Shown here: one piece after another, positions 11,767 through 22,913 of the stretch | How positions within the stretch are numbered: position 1 is the stretch's first letter | How the letters are laid out: each line of letters starts with the position of its first letter | Origin: Phoenix dactylifera | Taxonomy: Eukaryota > Streptophyta > Magnoliopsida > Arecales > Arecaceae | Assembly (NCBI RefSeq): GCF_009389715.1 | Contig: NW_024067736.1 | Coordinates: 1-64,000 of the forward strand | DNA: 64,000 nt | Direction: 5' to 3' | Made by a program: the position numbers and the translations under genes | Notes under the pieces: generated by a model | Database searches by the model: none | What the model was told of the DNA's origin: nothing | What the model saw: only the letters and a program-made list of their open reading frames with translations

Positions 11767-12625
11767 CGCTCGTTGGTCGGCCAAGGCTGGCGCAAGCCGA
11801 GGCGACCGGTCGGGGCTTCAGGCTAGTCTGGTCCCGGGATGGTCATCGGGTTAGCCTGGCATCCGAGGGCCGAGCCTCGGGAGATTCCGCTCGTTGGTCA
11901 GCCAAGGCTGGCGCAAGCCAAGGCGACCGGTCGGGGCTTCAGGCTAGTCTGCTCCCGGGATGATCATCGGGTTAGCCTGGCATCCGAGGGCCGGGCCTCG
12001 GAAGATTCCGCTCGTTGGTCGGCCAAGGCTGGCGCAAGCCAAGGCGACCGGTCGGGGCTTCAGGCTAGTCTGCTCCCGGGATGATCATCGGGTTAGCCTG
12101 GCATCCGAGGGCCGGGCCTCGGGAGATTCCGCTCGTTGGTCGGCCAAGGCTGGCGCAAGCCAGGGCGACCGGTCGGGGCTTCAGGCTAGTCTGCTCCCGG
12201 GATGATCATCGGGTTAGCCTGGCATCCGAGGACCGAGCCTCGGGAGATTCCGCTCGTTGGTCGGCCAAGGCTGGCGCAAGCCAAGGCGACCGGTCGGGGC
12301 TTCAGGCTAGTCTGCTCCCGGGATGATCATCGGGTTAGCCTGGCATCCGAGGGCCGAGCCTCGGGAGATTCCGCTCGTTGGTCGGCCAAGGCTGGCGCAA
12401 GCCAAGGCGACCGGTCGGGGCTTCAGGCTAGTCTGCTCCCGGGATGATCATCGGGTTAGCCTGGCATCCGAGGGCCGAGCCTCGGGAGATTCCGCTCGTT
12501 GGTCGGCCAAGGCTGGCGCAAGCCAAGGCGACCGGTCGGGGCTTCAGGCTAGTCTGCTCCCGGGATGATCATCGGGTTAGCCTGGCATCCGAGGGCCGTG
12601 CCTCGGGAAATTCCGCTCGTTGGCC
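11767..12625. repeat. 121-bp tandem array, about 7 copies (element A)
   Basis: About seven copies of a 121-bp unit, from the first ATTCCGCTCGTTGGTC near 11763 to the last near 12611. Each unit includes a segment CTGGCATCCGAGGGCC related to the core of the neighbouring 46-bp repeat. Short open frames recur every 121 bp, but the period is not a multiple of three, so they are not protein repeats. Confidence 0.95.
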
Positions 12626-13030
12626 ATGCGCCTGTCGCTTGCAGCCCGACGGGGTTTCTCCGTGGCCAGCTGCGATCGTGTTTCTCCTCTTCTCCAAGCG
12701 TTGCCTGGGGAACACCAGAAGGGCATTAAACGCTAATTGATGCGTTACCTGGGAAATCGGATCGCCAGTTGCTGCTTGCGAGGAGTGTCAGTTAAGCGGC
12801 CGCGATGCGCGCGTTCTTCGAGGCGGATGCGGCCTGGGCGCGAGCGGAGATATGTGGTCCTAGGGGTACGTGCCACCCGGAGTGTCCTGCACAAAGAATG
12901 CGGTTAAGGAGAATGACGCTTAGGAAATCGCGGGAAGATACGCCTCGAGAGCCAGAACGGCTCCGGATTCAATGCGTCCGCATTTATGGGAGCCACCCGC
13001 ATCGGAACGACCGGGGGGCTGCAGTTTGGC

Positions 13031-13038
13031 TATAAATA
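13031..13038 (+). promoter_or_regulatory. Antisense TATA box in element A
   Basis: TATAAATA in a GC-rich setting on the strand opposite to gag-pol, conserved at the equivalent place in element B (33530-33523). It would start a transcript running toward the 3' end of pol. The end context near 13715-13735 (AATTATTGAAATG) is also shared with B. Function is inferred from conservation only. Confidence 0.45.
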
Positions 13039-13780
13039 CAGGTGCAGGTGCGATGGAGTTTGCCAAGCCGGAGCTGTTCAAGTTGCCATGGATCGTGGAC
13101 CTTCTCTCTGGCGCATGGCTGAGAGACTCCTGCCGAAGGAACGGGAGGCGCGCCCCTCGCGACTTTAGCCAACTAGCCGTTTCTTCTGGGATCAGCAAGG
13201 AGGGTCTCTCCGGCGGAACTCCGCTCTAGGCGTTTCATCCGGGATCACATCTCCCCTCCTTGAAGTTCAGCCTCCCGATTGAGCTCTGCACCAGACGCCT
13301 GATCCGGGACCGCGCCTCCATATGCTCTTCCCCTTTGTATTCCTTCTCTCCCCTAACAATGGGGAGGACCGGAATATCCCTTGGAGGTGGCGTTCCTCTG
13401 GAGGCAGCGGGAGCTTCGTCGGCGGCGGCTCCTCATCCTCTTCATGGGACGTGGATGGCGCCTCCGGTTGGAGGCAGTGTGGACTTCTCCTTCGTCCACT
13501 TCTTCTTCATCCGCGCCGGCTCTTCGTCTCTTTCGTGAGACGCCGATGGCGCCTCCGGTTGGAAGCACCCACTTCCGACGGGATTGCAACCGCTTCAGAT
13601 GGAGGTTTCGGGATCCCAGATCTTCAGCTCCTCGGAGTCTCCACCTCTTCTTTACTTTCTTTACACCCTAATTCCCCCCTGGGAATTCCTTGTAATCACA
13701 CGAGCACGCCGTTGTAACCAGAAATTATTGAAATGCAAAGCGTTATACATTTTTGAACTGTCTTTCCTGGCATCGTCGTT

Positions 13781-16700
13781 CTACTGGTAATACATCCGCA
13801 GGTTAGCGGAATTCCAGCTCCTTAGAATTTCTCGACCATCTAGGGCCTCCAGCTGGTAGGAGCCAGGTCGGTTTACCCAGCGAACCTTATATGGGCCTTC
13901 CCAATTTGGCGCTAGCTTCCCACCTTCCGCAGGTCGAGATGCTTTAGCTCGCCTTAGCACCAGATCTCCGATTCTGAAAAGCTTCGGTCGGACCTTGGAG
14001 TTGTAATATCGGGCCACCCTCCGCTGATACATCGCCATCCGAACCTGCGCCATTTCCCTCGCTTCTTCCAAGAGATCCAGGTTCCCTCGGAGTTGTTCCG
14101 AATTGGCCTCGGGTCGGTGCGCGGCCACCCGAGGTGAGGGGAGTCCGAGCTCCACGGGGACAACGGCTTCCGTGCCATAGGTTAGGCTGAAAGGCGTCTC
14201 CCCGGTAGGGGTCCGATGCGTGGTCCGATACGCCCAAAGGACATTCTCGAGTTCTTCGACCCAAGCTTGCCCCGTCCGACCGATTCGCGCTTTGATTCCT
14301 TGGAGGATTGTCCGATTTGTGACCTCGGCCTCGCCGTTGGTTTGGGGATGCGACACATATGTGAACGGATGCTCGATCCCGAACTCCTCGCAGAAGTCAC
14401 GGAAATGCTTGTTGTCGAACTGTCGCCCATTATCCGAGATGAGGACCCGAGGTACCCCAAATCGGACAATGATGTTCTTCTTCACGAACTTCCGGACTTG
14501 CACCTCCGTGATAGTGGCCAGCGGCTCTGCCTCCACCCACTTGGTGAAGTAGTCGATTGCAACAATCAAAAATTTCCGCTGAGCTGAAGCGACGGGGAAT
14601 GGTCCGAGGATATCCATTCCCCACTGGGCGAAGGGCCAGGGTGCAGTGATTGGCGCCAAGGGGACAGAAGGGACTCTCTGGACGTTGGCGTGGCGCTGGC
14701 AGGCGTCGCATTTCCGCACATGATCCTTTGAGTCCTCCAACAAGGTAGGCCAATAATAGCCTTGCCTCATGATCTTATGCGCCAAGGACCTAGCCCCCAG
14801 GTGCGATCCGCAGATGCCTTCGTGGACTTCGCTGAGGGCGTAGGCCGCTTCCGAGGGCGGAGGCACCTTAAGAGGGGGGCGGTGAACGAGGTCCGATACG
14901 GCCTCCCTTCATAGAGTACGTAGTGGGCGGACTTCATGACGAGTCGCCGAGCTTGATCTTCGTCCTCTGGGAGGATTCCTTCGGCGAGGTAGGCGACGAG
15001 CGGGTCCATCCAAGATGGCTCCGGATCAATCGCCATCACCGCTCCGGCCTCGCCGATGCTCGGGGCATCCAGGGTCTCCAGGTAGATCGCCCTCGACAAG
15101 TTGTGCGCGTCTGCGCCCACTAAGCGGGACAGCCTGTCGGCCCTGGCATTTTCGCTTCTCGGGACCTGCTGAATGTCAACACTGCCGAGGTCGGGAATGA
15201 GTGCTTGCACCTTCCAGACATAGCTCTGCATGGTCGGGCTCCGAGCCTCGAACTCCCCTCGGACCTGCCCGACCACCAGCTGGGAGTCGGTGAAGACCTT
15301 CAAACGCCGGATGCCGAGCTCCTTGGTGAGTTTGAGTCCTGTGACTAGGGCCTCGTATTCCGCCTCGTTGTTGGTCACTGAAAATCCGAACCTCAAGGCA
15401 TACTCGGCTATCACTCCATCGGGACTGGTAAGGACCAGCCCGGCCCCTCCACCTTCGGGGTTCGACGACCCATCAATGTGAAGCGTCCAGATTGGGAGGT
15501 CGAGGCTGGGTGTTTCCGGCGGCCTAGGTTCCGCCTCCTGCACAGTGCACTCAGCGAGGAAGTCCGCGAGCACCTGGGCCTTGATGGCGGGTCGGGGCTG
15601 GTAGCGGATGTCGAACTCACCAAGTTCTACTGCCCACTTCACCAGCCGTCCCGCATTCTCAGGATTGCTGAGGATCTGCCGCAGTGGTTGATCGGTCAAG
15701 AGGGTGACAGGATGAGCCTGGAAATAGGGGCGAAGCCTCCTGGCCGCAGTGAGCAGCGCGAAGGCGATCTTTTCCGCCTTCGCATACCGCGTCTCGGCAT
15801 CCCGTAGGACCCGGCTGATGTAGTACACAGGCTTCTGGAAGCTTTGCCTCTTCCCGAACTAGTACTGCGCTGACTGCGGTTGGGGAGACCGCCAGATAGA
15901 GGTAGAGCATCTCCCCCTCTTGCGGCTTGGACAGCAGGGGAGGAGACGCCAAGTACTCCTTGAGTTGGTCGAATGCCACTTGACATTCGGCCGTCCAAAG
16001 GAAGTCTTTCGGACGCTTCAACACCTTGAAGAACGGTTGGCAGCGTTCGGCCGATTTTGCCACAAATCGTCCGAGCGCGGCGACCCTTCCAGCGAGCTCC
16101 TGAACCTCCTTCACTTTGGTCGGAGGGGACATATCTTGGATGGCCTTGATTTTGTCAGGGTTGGCTTCGATCCCCCGCTGGTTGACAATGAAACCGAGGA
16201 ACCTCCCGGCCGAAGCGCCAAAGGCGCACTTCGCTGGGTTCAGCTTCATGCGAAACTTCCGCAGGGTGGCAAAAGTCTCCTCCAGATCCGCGATGTGCTG
16301 GTCGGCATGGCGGCTCTTCACCAGCATATCGTCCACGTACACCTCCATGTTCCGGCCGATTTGCCCTTTGAAGATTTTGTTGACGAGGCGCTGGTAAGTG
16401 GCGCCAGCATTCTTCAGACCAAAGGGCATTACCTTGTAACAGTACAGCCCCCGGTCTGTTATAAAGGCAGTTTTCTCCTCGTCCTGTGGAGCCATCATTA
16501 TTTGGTTGTAGCCGGAGAAGGCGTCCATGAAAGACAGCAGCTGATATCCGGAAGTCGCGTCGACTAGTTGGTCTATCCGTGGAAGCGGAAAGCTATCCTT
16601 GGGGCACGCCTTGTTCAGGTCGGTGTAGTCGACGCACATCCTCCACTTCCCGCTCGCCTTCCGGACAAGTACGACATTTGCCAGCCATTCGGGGTAGCTG

Positions 16701-19248
16701 ACCTCCCTTATGAATCCTGCCTCCAAGAGCTTGTCTACCTCCTGGTCGACCACTCGGATCCGATCCGGGGCACAGTGTCTCTTCTTCTGCTTTACTGGTC
16801 GGTGGGTTGGGTCGACGTTGAGGGCGTGAGAAATGACCTCCGGGTCGATCCCAGGTACATCGGCCGCCGACCAGGCAAATACATCAGCATTGGCTCGGAG
16901 GAATTCCACTAACCTGAGCCGAGCTTCCGAGTCGAGGTTGGCACCGACCTGGACCGTACGGTCCGGGCGACCCTCCTCAAGGGGAACTTCGATCACACCC
17001 TCGGCCGGCTCCCCGTGCCGCAAAGCCACCTCGTCTCTGGCGTCAAGGGACTCGACGCTTAGGGCCTCCACGGGCTTCTTCCCTTTGAGAGTTGCTAGGA
17101 AACATTGCCGTGCGGTCGGTTGGTCACCTCGGACCTCTCCAATCCCGGCCGCCGTGGGGAACCGCATTAGCAAATGGTATGTAGAGACTACCGCGCGAAG
17201 GGCGTTCAGTCCGGGTCGTCCGAGGATAGCGTTGTAGGCCGAGGGAACACGGACGACCAAGAATCCGAGCCGCACCGTGGCTTCTGCGGGTGCAACGCCC
17301 GCAGTCACAGGCAGCTCAACGACACCTTCGGCCGAGATAGCGTCTCCAGTGAATCCTATGAGGGGGGTGGATGTTTTGTGCAACACTTGTCGGGACAAGC
17401 TCATCTTTTGGAAGGCCTCGTAAAACAAAATATCAGCTGAGCTTCCACTATCCACAAGAACACGCCTTACATCATAGTTCGCCATAGTGAGGGAGATCAC
17501 CATGGCATCATCATGGGGGGTCTGAACCCCCTTTACATCCTCATCACAAAAAGTGATTACATTTCCGACCCGCTGCCTCTTCGCGACGGCCACCCCTGAT
17601 GCTTCCACCGAGCCCCCTGCGTTCCTCACAGGCCGAGAGCAGCCCCCAGTGATGGTGTGGATCACGCCCGCGACGGGTCGATTCTGCTCCCGAGGCTCCT
17701 GAGGGGCCGGGTCGGCCGGCGCGGGTCTGCGGGGGGACGTCGGTCGTTTACATATCGACCGAGACGCCCTCGGCGGATGAGAGCCTCGATCTCGTCCCGA
17801 AGCTGGAAGCAGTCTTCGGTGTCGTGGCCGTGGTCTCGGTGGTACTCACAGTACGCTCGAGAGGGCCTCCTCCCAGGGATTTTCTTCATCTGCCTCGGGA
17901 CCGGGAGGTTCTCCCGCCCCTTGACCTCCATAAGGATCTGGGCCCGGGGGGCCAGGAGTGGGGTGTACCGGTTGAAGCGTCGGTGCGGAGAACGAGGGCG
18001 TGGGGCGCCGTGGTTCCTCGCCGGTGACGGGCTTCTGCGCCGATGTTGAGGCGTCGGGCTCCTCCTCTGGGGTGCCTCTTTTCGCCTTTTCTTCCCGAGC
18101 TTTAGAGGGGCCTCGGCGGCCTCCTTGTTCCGGTGGGCGGCTGCCTCCTCGGCGTCTGCATACTGGTTCGCCCGAGACAACAGCTCCGGGAAGCTCCGCG
18201 GCAGGCGTTTGTCCAGGGAGAAGGTGAGTCTGCCCTTCCGGAAGCCACGCTTCAGGGCTGAGAGAGCCACCTCCTGGCTCAGGTTCCGGACCTCCAATGT
18301 AGCCTTGTTGAAGCGGGTAAGGTAATCCCGCAGGCTTTCTCCCTCGTTTTGCCGGACATCAAAGAGGGAGTCGGAAACCAATCGCCGCCGGCTACTGACG
18401 GCGAAATGGCTGATGAAGAGGCGAGTGAACTGGTCAAAGGACTGGATAGAGTCAGCCTCCAGGCCGGCGAACCACGCCCTGGCTGGGCCACGGAGGGTCG
18501 CCGGGAAGGCCTTGCAGAGGAGGGGATCTGATGCTCCATGGAGGAGCATAAGAGTCCTGAAACTCTCCACGTGATCCCGCGGGTCCGCCGCCCCGTCATA
18601 GGGCTCGATCGCCGGCATTTTGAATTCCGGCGGATTTGGGGTCCGCAGGATCCTCGAGGCAAGCGCCGGTTGGGAGGAGATCTCCAAGTCGGCGAAGAGA
18701 TCTTTAGAGTGGCCCTTCAGGACCTGGAGTTGTCGGTGGAGATCGTCCACCCGCCGATCCAGGGAGCGCGACCGGTGGGTGGGAGACAAGGAGCACCGAG
18801 AGGGGGACCGACTGGAGCGCGGGTTCCTTGAGGACTGGGGGGTCTGGGAACGCGCCCGGGCCCGCCTCTTGTACCCCGCGCAGCTTCGATGGGACGGTCC
18901 CGGCAGAATGGACCGTGCTCGAGAATCTTCCTCGCGCCGGCGCTCCTCCCCATGGGAGAGGAAGGAGCGCGGGTTAAGGAGGACAGGTGAGCGCTCAGGG
19001 AGCAGCGGCTCCTGGGCCCGCTGCGACGCCCGAGACATCACACCCTGCAGGTTCTGCACTGCCTCCGCGAGGGTGCGGACCTGCTGGGCTAACTGGTCGA
19101 ACTGAGCGGCTTCGACCATCTGAATCGGGGGTGGAACGGTTGAGTGTTGCTGAGAATGTGTTGGAGACGCAGCGGCCTCCCGGCCGGAGGCGCGAGAGGC
19201 CCCGCGACCGGAGGCATTGGAAGCTCCACGACCACCTCGCCGTGCCAT
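13781..19248 (-). pseudogene. gag-pol polyprotein of Tat element A, frameshifted
   Basis: Starts at the ATG at 19248 (MARRGGRGASN), as in element B, and ends at TAG 13783-13781. Gag core and a CCHC-like knuckle (CEYHRDHGHDTEDC) precede an aspartic protease (VDSGSSAD), RT with YVDD, a gypsy RNase H, a second RNase H (IDGSS, NNEAEYEAL, FTDSQ) and an integrase with zinc finger and D-D-E core. Compared with B, single-base indels break the frame near 17725 (gag end), 15839 (first RNase H) and 14866 (before the integrase zinc finger). It retains a six-codon stretch after the protease core that B lacks. The product is non-functional as it stands. Loss of frame in gag-pol, but not in the antisense ORF, is notable. 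Confidence 0.92.
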
Positions 19249-19270
19249 TACGATCGCTCTGAGATCAGGC

Positions 19271-19288
19271 CCTCCTTCTAGCGCCAAC
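19271..19288 (-). other. Primer-binding site of element A
   Basis: The minus strand directly after the 5' LTR reads GTTGGCGCTAGAAGGAGG. The TGGCGC start fits the 3' end of a tRNA; the exact tRNA is not identified. Confidence 0.65.
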
Positions 19289-20034
19289 TGTTGCTGGTGG
19301 TCCAAACCGAGAACGATTGACACAGCGGTGTGGACGGGGTTCCGTCTGAGTTGTCTTGGTTGGTGTTGGTTACGCTCCACCTTCCACCGGGAAACCTGCG
19401 AGCAAGCCTCGCACCACCACTGGGGTAGTGGGGGCCCTCCGACGATCAAGTCAGAGGAGATTGGAGGAGGAGGAGAAATGATAATAGCAAGCAAGAGAGT
19501 GCTCTGGAAGATATTGCTTACCCCCCCTTCTCCCCCCAGCCGCATATATACCTGGCTGGGGGGTCTCTCAGGGGGGTTTGTCATCGTGGGGCGCGATGGA
19601 GTGGCCACTGACATGGCCGTTACAGGGCGTCGTGGAGCAGCGCTGGGTACGGCCATGACAGGGCGTAGTGGAGTTCCGCTTTGTACGGCTGATACAGGAG
19701 ATCGTGGAACAGCATCGGATACAGCCGTTGCAGGGAGTAGTGGAGCAGGAGGCCTCGGCGTGCCTCTGGGAAGCAGCCTGTCGTTATCAAGAGATCTCCG
19801 ACTCGGGGTCGGAGTGCTGGATCAGGGGGCAGCCGACCCGGGGTCGGGCTGCGGTGCTGAGGATATCCGACTTGGGGTCGGATTGCTAGATTAAGGGGCA
19901 GCCGACTCGGGGTCGGGCCGCGAAGCCGAAGATGTCCGACTCGGGGCCGGACTGCTGGATCAAAGGACAGCCGTAGTCTTCATGGGCGCGCGTGCCGGTC
20001 ACGTGGAGCATGGCGGCTTAGTTCCCCCGTAACA
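19289..20034 (-). repeat. 5' LTR of element A (746 bp)
   Basis: Matches the left LTR except for about nine substitutions, two short indels and one missing 66-bp unit. Ends are TG...CA. The right flank is AT-rich and shares no 5-bp duplication with the left flank. Confidence 0.92.
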
Positions 20035-22439
20035 AAAATATAAAATATTGCATAAATTTTAAAATATATAAATAGTAATATAAATATAAATATTCAGAAA
20101 AATATATATTATATAATCTCTCATTACGACTCAATTGGTTGAGAGTTTGTACGCTGAACTCGAGCAGAGTTCAGAACCCAATTTATCAGGTTGTGTAAAA
20201 TGATCGAAGTATGAGCTAGCATCATTTTTTTTTTTTGTTGTTTGTTGCTGCATGTAGTAGCATAAAAGTAAAAGGAAAATGCTAAGTGACTTGGGTGGTT
20301 TGTTCTTTCAATTCTACCATTTTTAGATTTTTTTTGTCAAAAAACTCACATTTCACTGACTCTTAAGAAAAAAAAGATATATAGTGATGTTGCAACATCT
20401 CTCTCTCTGTAAATGCTAAATAGGTTATGGAATAACTATGGCATAGTTTCAAGCTAAACATATACACGAGGACATATTACTATATGCATTATGTTTCTGA
20501 ACACGGGTAAACACACTAATCTATAAATGAAGTAGGGCCATCTACATATAGAAATCAATCTATGTACTCTAATAAAATGTTGGTCAGACCATGTCACACC
20601 ACTTATTATATTGTTTAGTTTCAAATGAGATATAGATAAGTAGCTCTCCTCATGCCACGTTTTTTTGGTGTTTTTAAGCTGGATTCAGTCTACTATGGAT
20701 CACGAAGAATCCAAATTCCACGTACAAAAAAATTGGAGAATTACAGATCAATCACTCATCATCACCTCCGTATCCATGGATTAAAAACGTGCGACTGAAC
20801 GGGACAAAACGCATGCGACTAGATCCTGAAGAGGATCTAAACTTATCATAAACGGGACGGCGTCTCCACCGTTGAACCGCCCGCCGAGTTTTCTTCTCGC
20901 TCAAGAATAACCGAGGGCGCGTGTCAATTCATGGTCGCGGCCGTACGGGATCTCTTCAGCTGGACTGGGCCGAACGCGCCACACCGTACAGCCCGCCGCT
21001 CTCTCGGATGCTTGTGGGTGCCTCCGGTTTTTGGAGGGCGCGTGGCACTTGATGATTAGTTTGAAGGGAATGTCTGGTGTTCGGGAAGGTTAGGGGATAA
21101 ATGGGTTGGCGCCAGCTGGATGGCACGACAACGGGCTGCCCGTGCGACACGTTGGATTGACGGCTGCGCCACGGCATCGTCGGACGGCGACAAAGTCGGT
21201 CTCCGGACGTCCACGCGGCCCCGTGATTGATAAAATATAAAAGCTAGCGGCGGTCAGATTGGGCGGCCGAGTGGCTAGGGGTAGTTCGGAGCTCCCAAAT
21301 TTACGGAATTGCCCTCACCGGATTTCTCCGGTTGAGGTGGTGTACGGATTTGTCGTTCCATCAGAACTGCTCATTCTCTGGCTATCTTGTCTTGTCCGCC
21401 GGACGGCAGCCCAGCGGCCTCTGCATCTTGATGTCGACTTGTAACGGAAAGGCATTCCTCTTTTTTTTTTCCCTTGTTTTTTTTCAAAATGACGGTTTTT
21501 CTTTGCTGCATAGCAGCTACTATGTAAGTGATCAAAATTTTATGCAACATTAACTGGCTTGAATAATTTTAAATCACATGTTTGTGTTTGAAAATTGGAA
21601 TGAGATATCACATCAAAAATGGATAGCCATTCTATAGAAAAAGTTCTACTCCGTAAAATTGACCAACCCCTCGCTATTTATATCTTTTTTGAATAGCATA
21701 AAAAAGCATGGCAGCTTATAAGAAAGTATGGCAATGCTATGAATTATAAACTTTTTTTCAAATAATTATTTTTTTTTCCTAGAAAGCCAACAAATATGTG
21801 CCATCTTGAAGTCCAATTACAAAATAATATTTAAAATTAAAATTTATAAATATTAATTAATCCTCTCAGCTTTTCTATATGAGAAAATAATTTTTTTATT
21901 TCTATAAATAAAAAATAGGGTTGGAGGTATACTACTTTTCTCACGAAGAAGGAAGCCGTGCGACATTCCTACCGTGATTATTTTCTTGCTAAATATTACG
22001 GTCGCCGATGCATCTTATAACCTCGCTCACGAGTCACGTCGGCTCAGAGGCCGCATCGGCCGGCGGTTTGCATCCGGGTCCACCATCGTCGGCGGCACAC
22101 CCGATATTTTCCGATTCAATAGTATTATATTATATAAATATCTCACGGACAATTTTGCCACCACAATACCGACATGATGTCGTGCAGGGGCGATTTCGTA
22201 AAATAAGCGCCCAATACAGGGCCAATTTCGGGATCGGACCGCGTTCCCATGGGGCTCCTTTTCCTTGCCATGACCTTCGACCCCCTCTCCCCCCACGCGG
22301 CCACCCCTTGAAAAACCCCTCTCCATCCCCTCTTCTCCTCTCCACGGCCCGCTCAAAGCCCCTCTCCTCTCGCGTTCACAGATCCTTCAATCCTCCCGAA
22401 ACCCTGACCCTAACCCCAGCGAGCAATCGAAGACGAGAA
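20035..22439. other. Intergenic region upstream of the A20/AN1 gene
   Basis: AT-rich from 20035 to about 20800, GC-richer from 20800 to 21440, then AT-rich again. A tRNA-like stretch at 20128-20180 may be a SINE relic. A TATAAAA motif lies near 21235 without an assignable gene. The last 300 bp are the C-rich leader of the zinc-finger gene. No other protein domain is recognisable. Confidence 0.5.
22131..22140 (+). promoter_or_regulatory. Candidate TATA box of the A20/AN1 gene
   Basis: TATATAAATA lies about 300 bp upstream of the ATG, in front of a C-rich, TATA-free leader. It implies a 5'UTR of about 270 nt. Confidence 0.45.
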
Positions 22440-22913
22440 ATGGCCCAGAGAGAGAAGGAGCTCCAGGTCCCGGAGACCCTCACCCTCTGCGTCAACAACT
22501 GCGGCTTCTACGGCAACCCCGCCACCAACAACATGTGCCAAGCCTGCTTCCAGGCTGCCGGATTCGCCTCCCCCTCGCCGCCCTCCCGCTCCAGCCACGA
22601 GAAAGCTAGCTCCGCCCCGGCTCGGTCGCTGGATCCGGCGGCGGAAGCAGGGAGGGAAGGTGCGGAGGGGCCGGCGGGCAAGGCTGATGCTGCCGCCGCG
22701 GTGGTGTCGCCGGCGAGGCGGGTGAGCCGGTGCGCGGGTTGCCGGAAGAGGGTGGGGCTTACGGGGTTCCGGTGCCGGTGCGGTAAGCTGTTCTGCGCGC
22801 AGCACCGGTACTCGGACCGCCACGACTGCAGCTTCGACTACAAGGCAGCCGGCCGGGAAGCCATCGCCCGGGAGAACCCTGTCGTCCGAGCCGCCAAGAT
22901 CGTCAAGATTTGA
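22440..22913 (+). CDS. A20/AN1 zinc-finger stress-associated protein (SAP)
   Basis: A 157-residue protein with the standard SAP layout. The N-terminal A20 finger uses C17, C21, C33 and C36 (LCVNNCGFYGNP...MCQACF). A low-complexity Ser/Ala/Pro linker covers about 40-90. The C-terminal AN1 finger uses C98, C101, C112, C114, C119, H122, H128 and C130, then the family tail AARENP-like ARENPVVRAAKIVKI. Plant SAPs bind ubiquitin or act as E3-like factors in abiotic-stress responses (family knowledge). The ATG is chosen because MAQREKEL begins the family N-terminus; an upstream in-frame extension is leader sequence. The gene is intronless, as is common for SAPs, and has high GC. It lies between two oppositely oriented Tat elements. 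Which SAP paralogue it is cannot be decided here. Confidence 0.95.
   Translation: MAQREKELQVPETLTLCVNNCGFYGNPATNNMCQACFQAAGFASPSPPSRSSHEKASSAPARSLDPAAEAGREGAEGPAGKADAAAAVVSPARRVSRCAGCRKRVGLTGFRCRCGKLFCAQHRYSDRHDCSFDYKAAGREAIARENPVVRAAKIVKI

Larger units (their letters stand above)
8467..20034 (-). mobile_element. Tat-lineage Ty3/gypsy LTR retrotransposon A (decayed)
   Basis: An 11,568-bp element on the minus strand. The 5' LTR is 20034-19289 and the 3' LTR 9278-8467, both with TG...CA ends. A primer-binding site starting TTGGCGCTAG follows the 5' LTR; the purine-rich tract GGAAGTGGGGGGCTAC precedes the 3' LTR. Order 5' to 3' is LTR, gag-pol (protease, RT, two RNase H domains, integrase), a region with two tandem arrays, an antisense ORF, LTR. 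The second RNase H and the antisense ORF between integrase and 3' LTR mark the Tat lineage. The LTRs differ at about nine positions plus one 66-bp repeat unit. Flanks (GTCAC left, AAAAT right) do not form a target-site duplication. Confidence 0.93.

Noticed and set aside
11839..12740. Series of 81-codon open frames repeating every 121 bp
   Set aside because: They are produced by the 121-bp tandem array. The period is not a multiple of three, the frames overlap, and they have no domain.
15920..16567. 215-codon plus-strand frame across the RT region of element A
   Set aside because: Complementary shadow of reverse transcriptase and first RNase H; a similar shadow occurs over B (30436-31200).
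20128..20190. Intact tRNA gene
   Set aside because: The acceptor stem does not pair and the B box is disrupted; at most it is SINE or pseudogene material.
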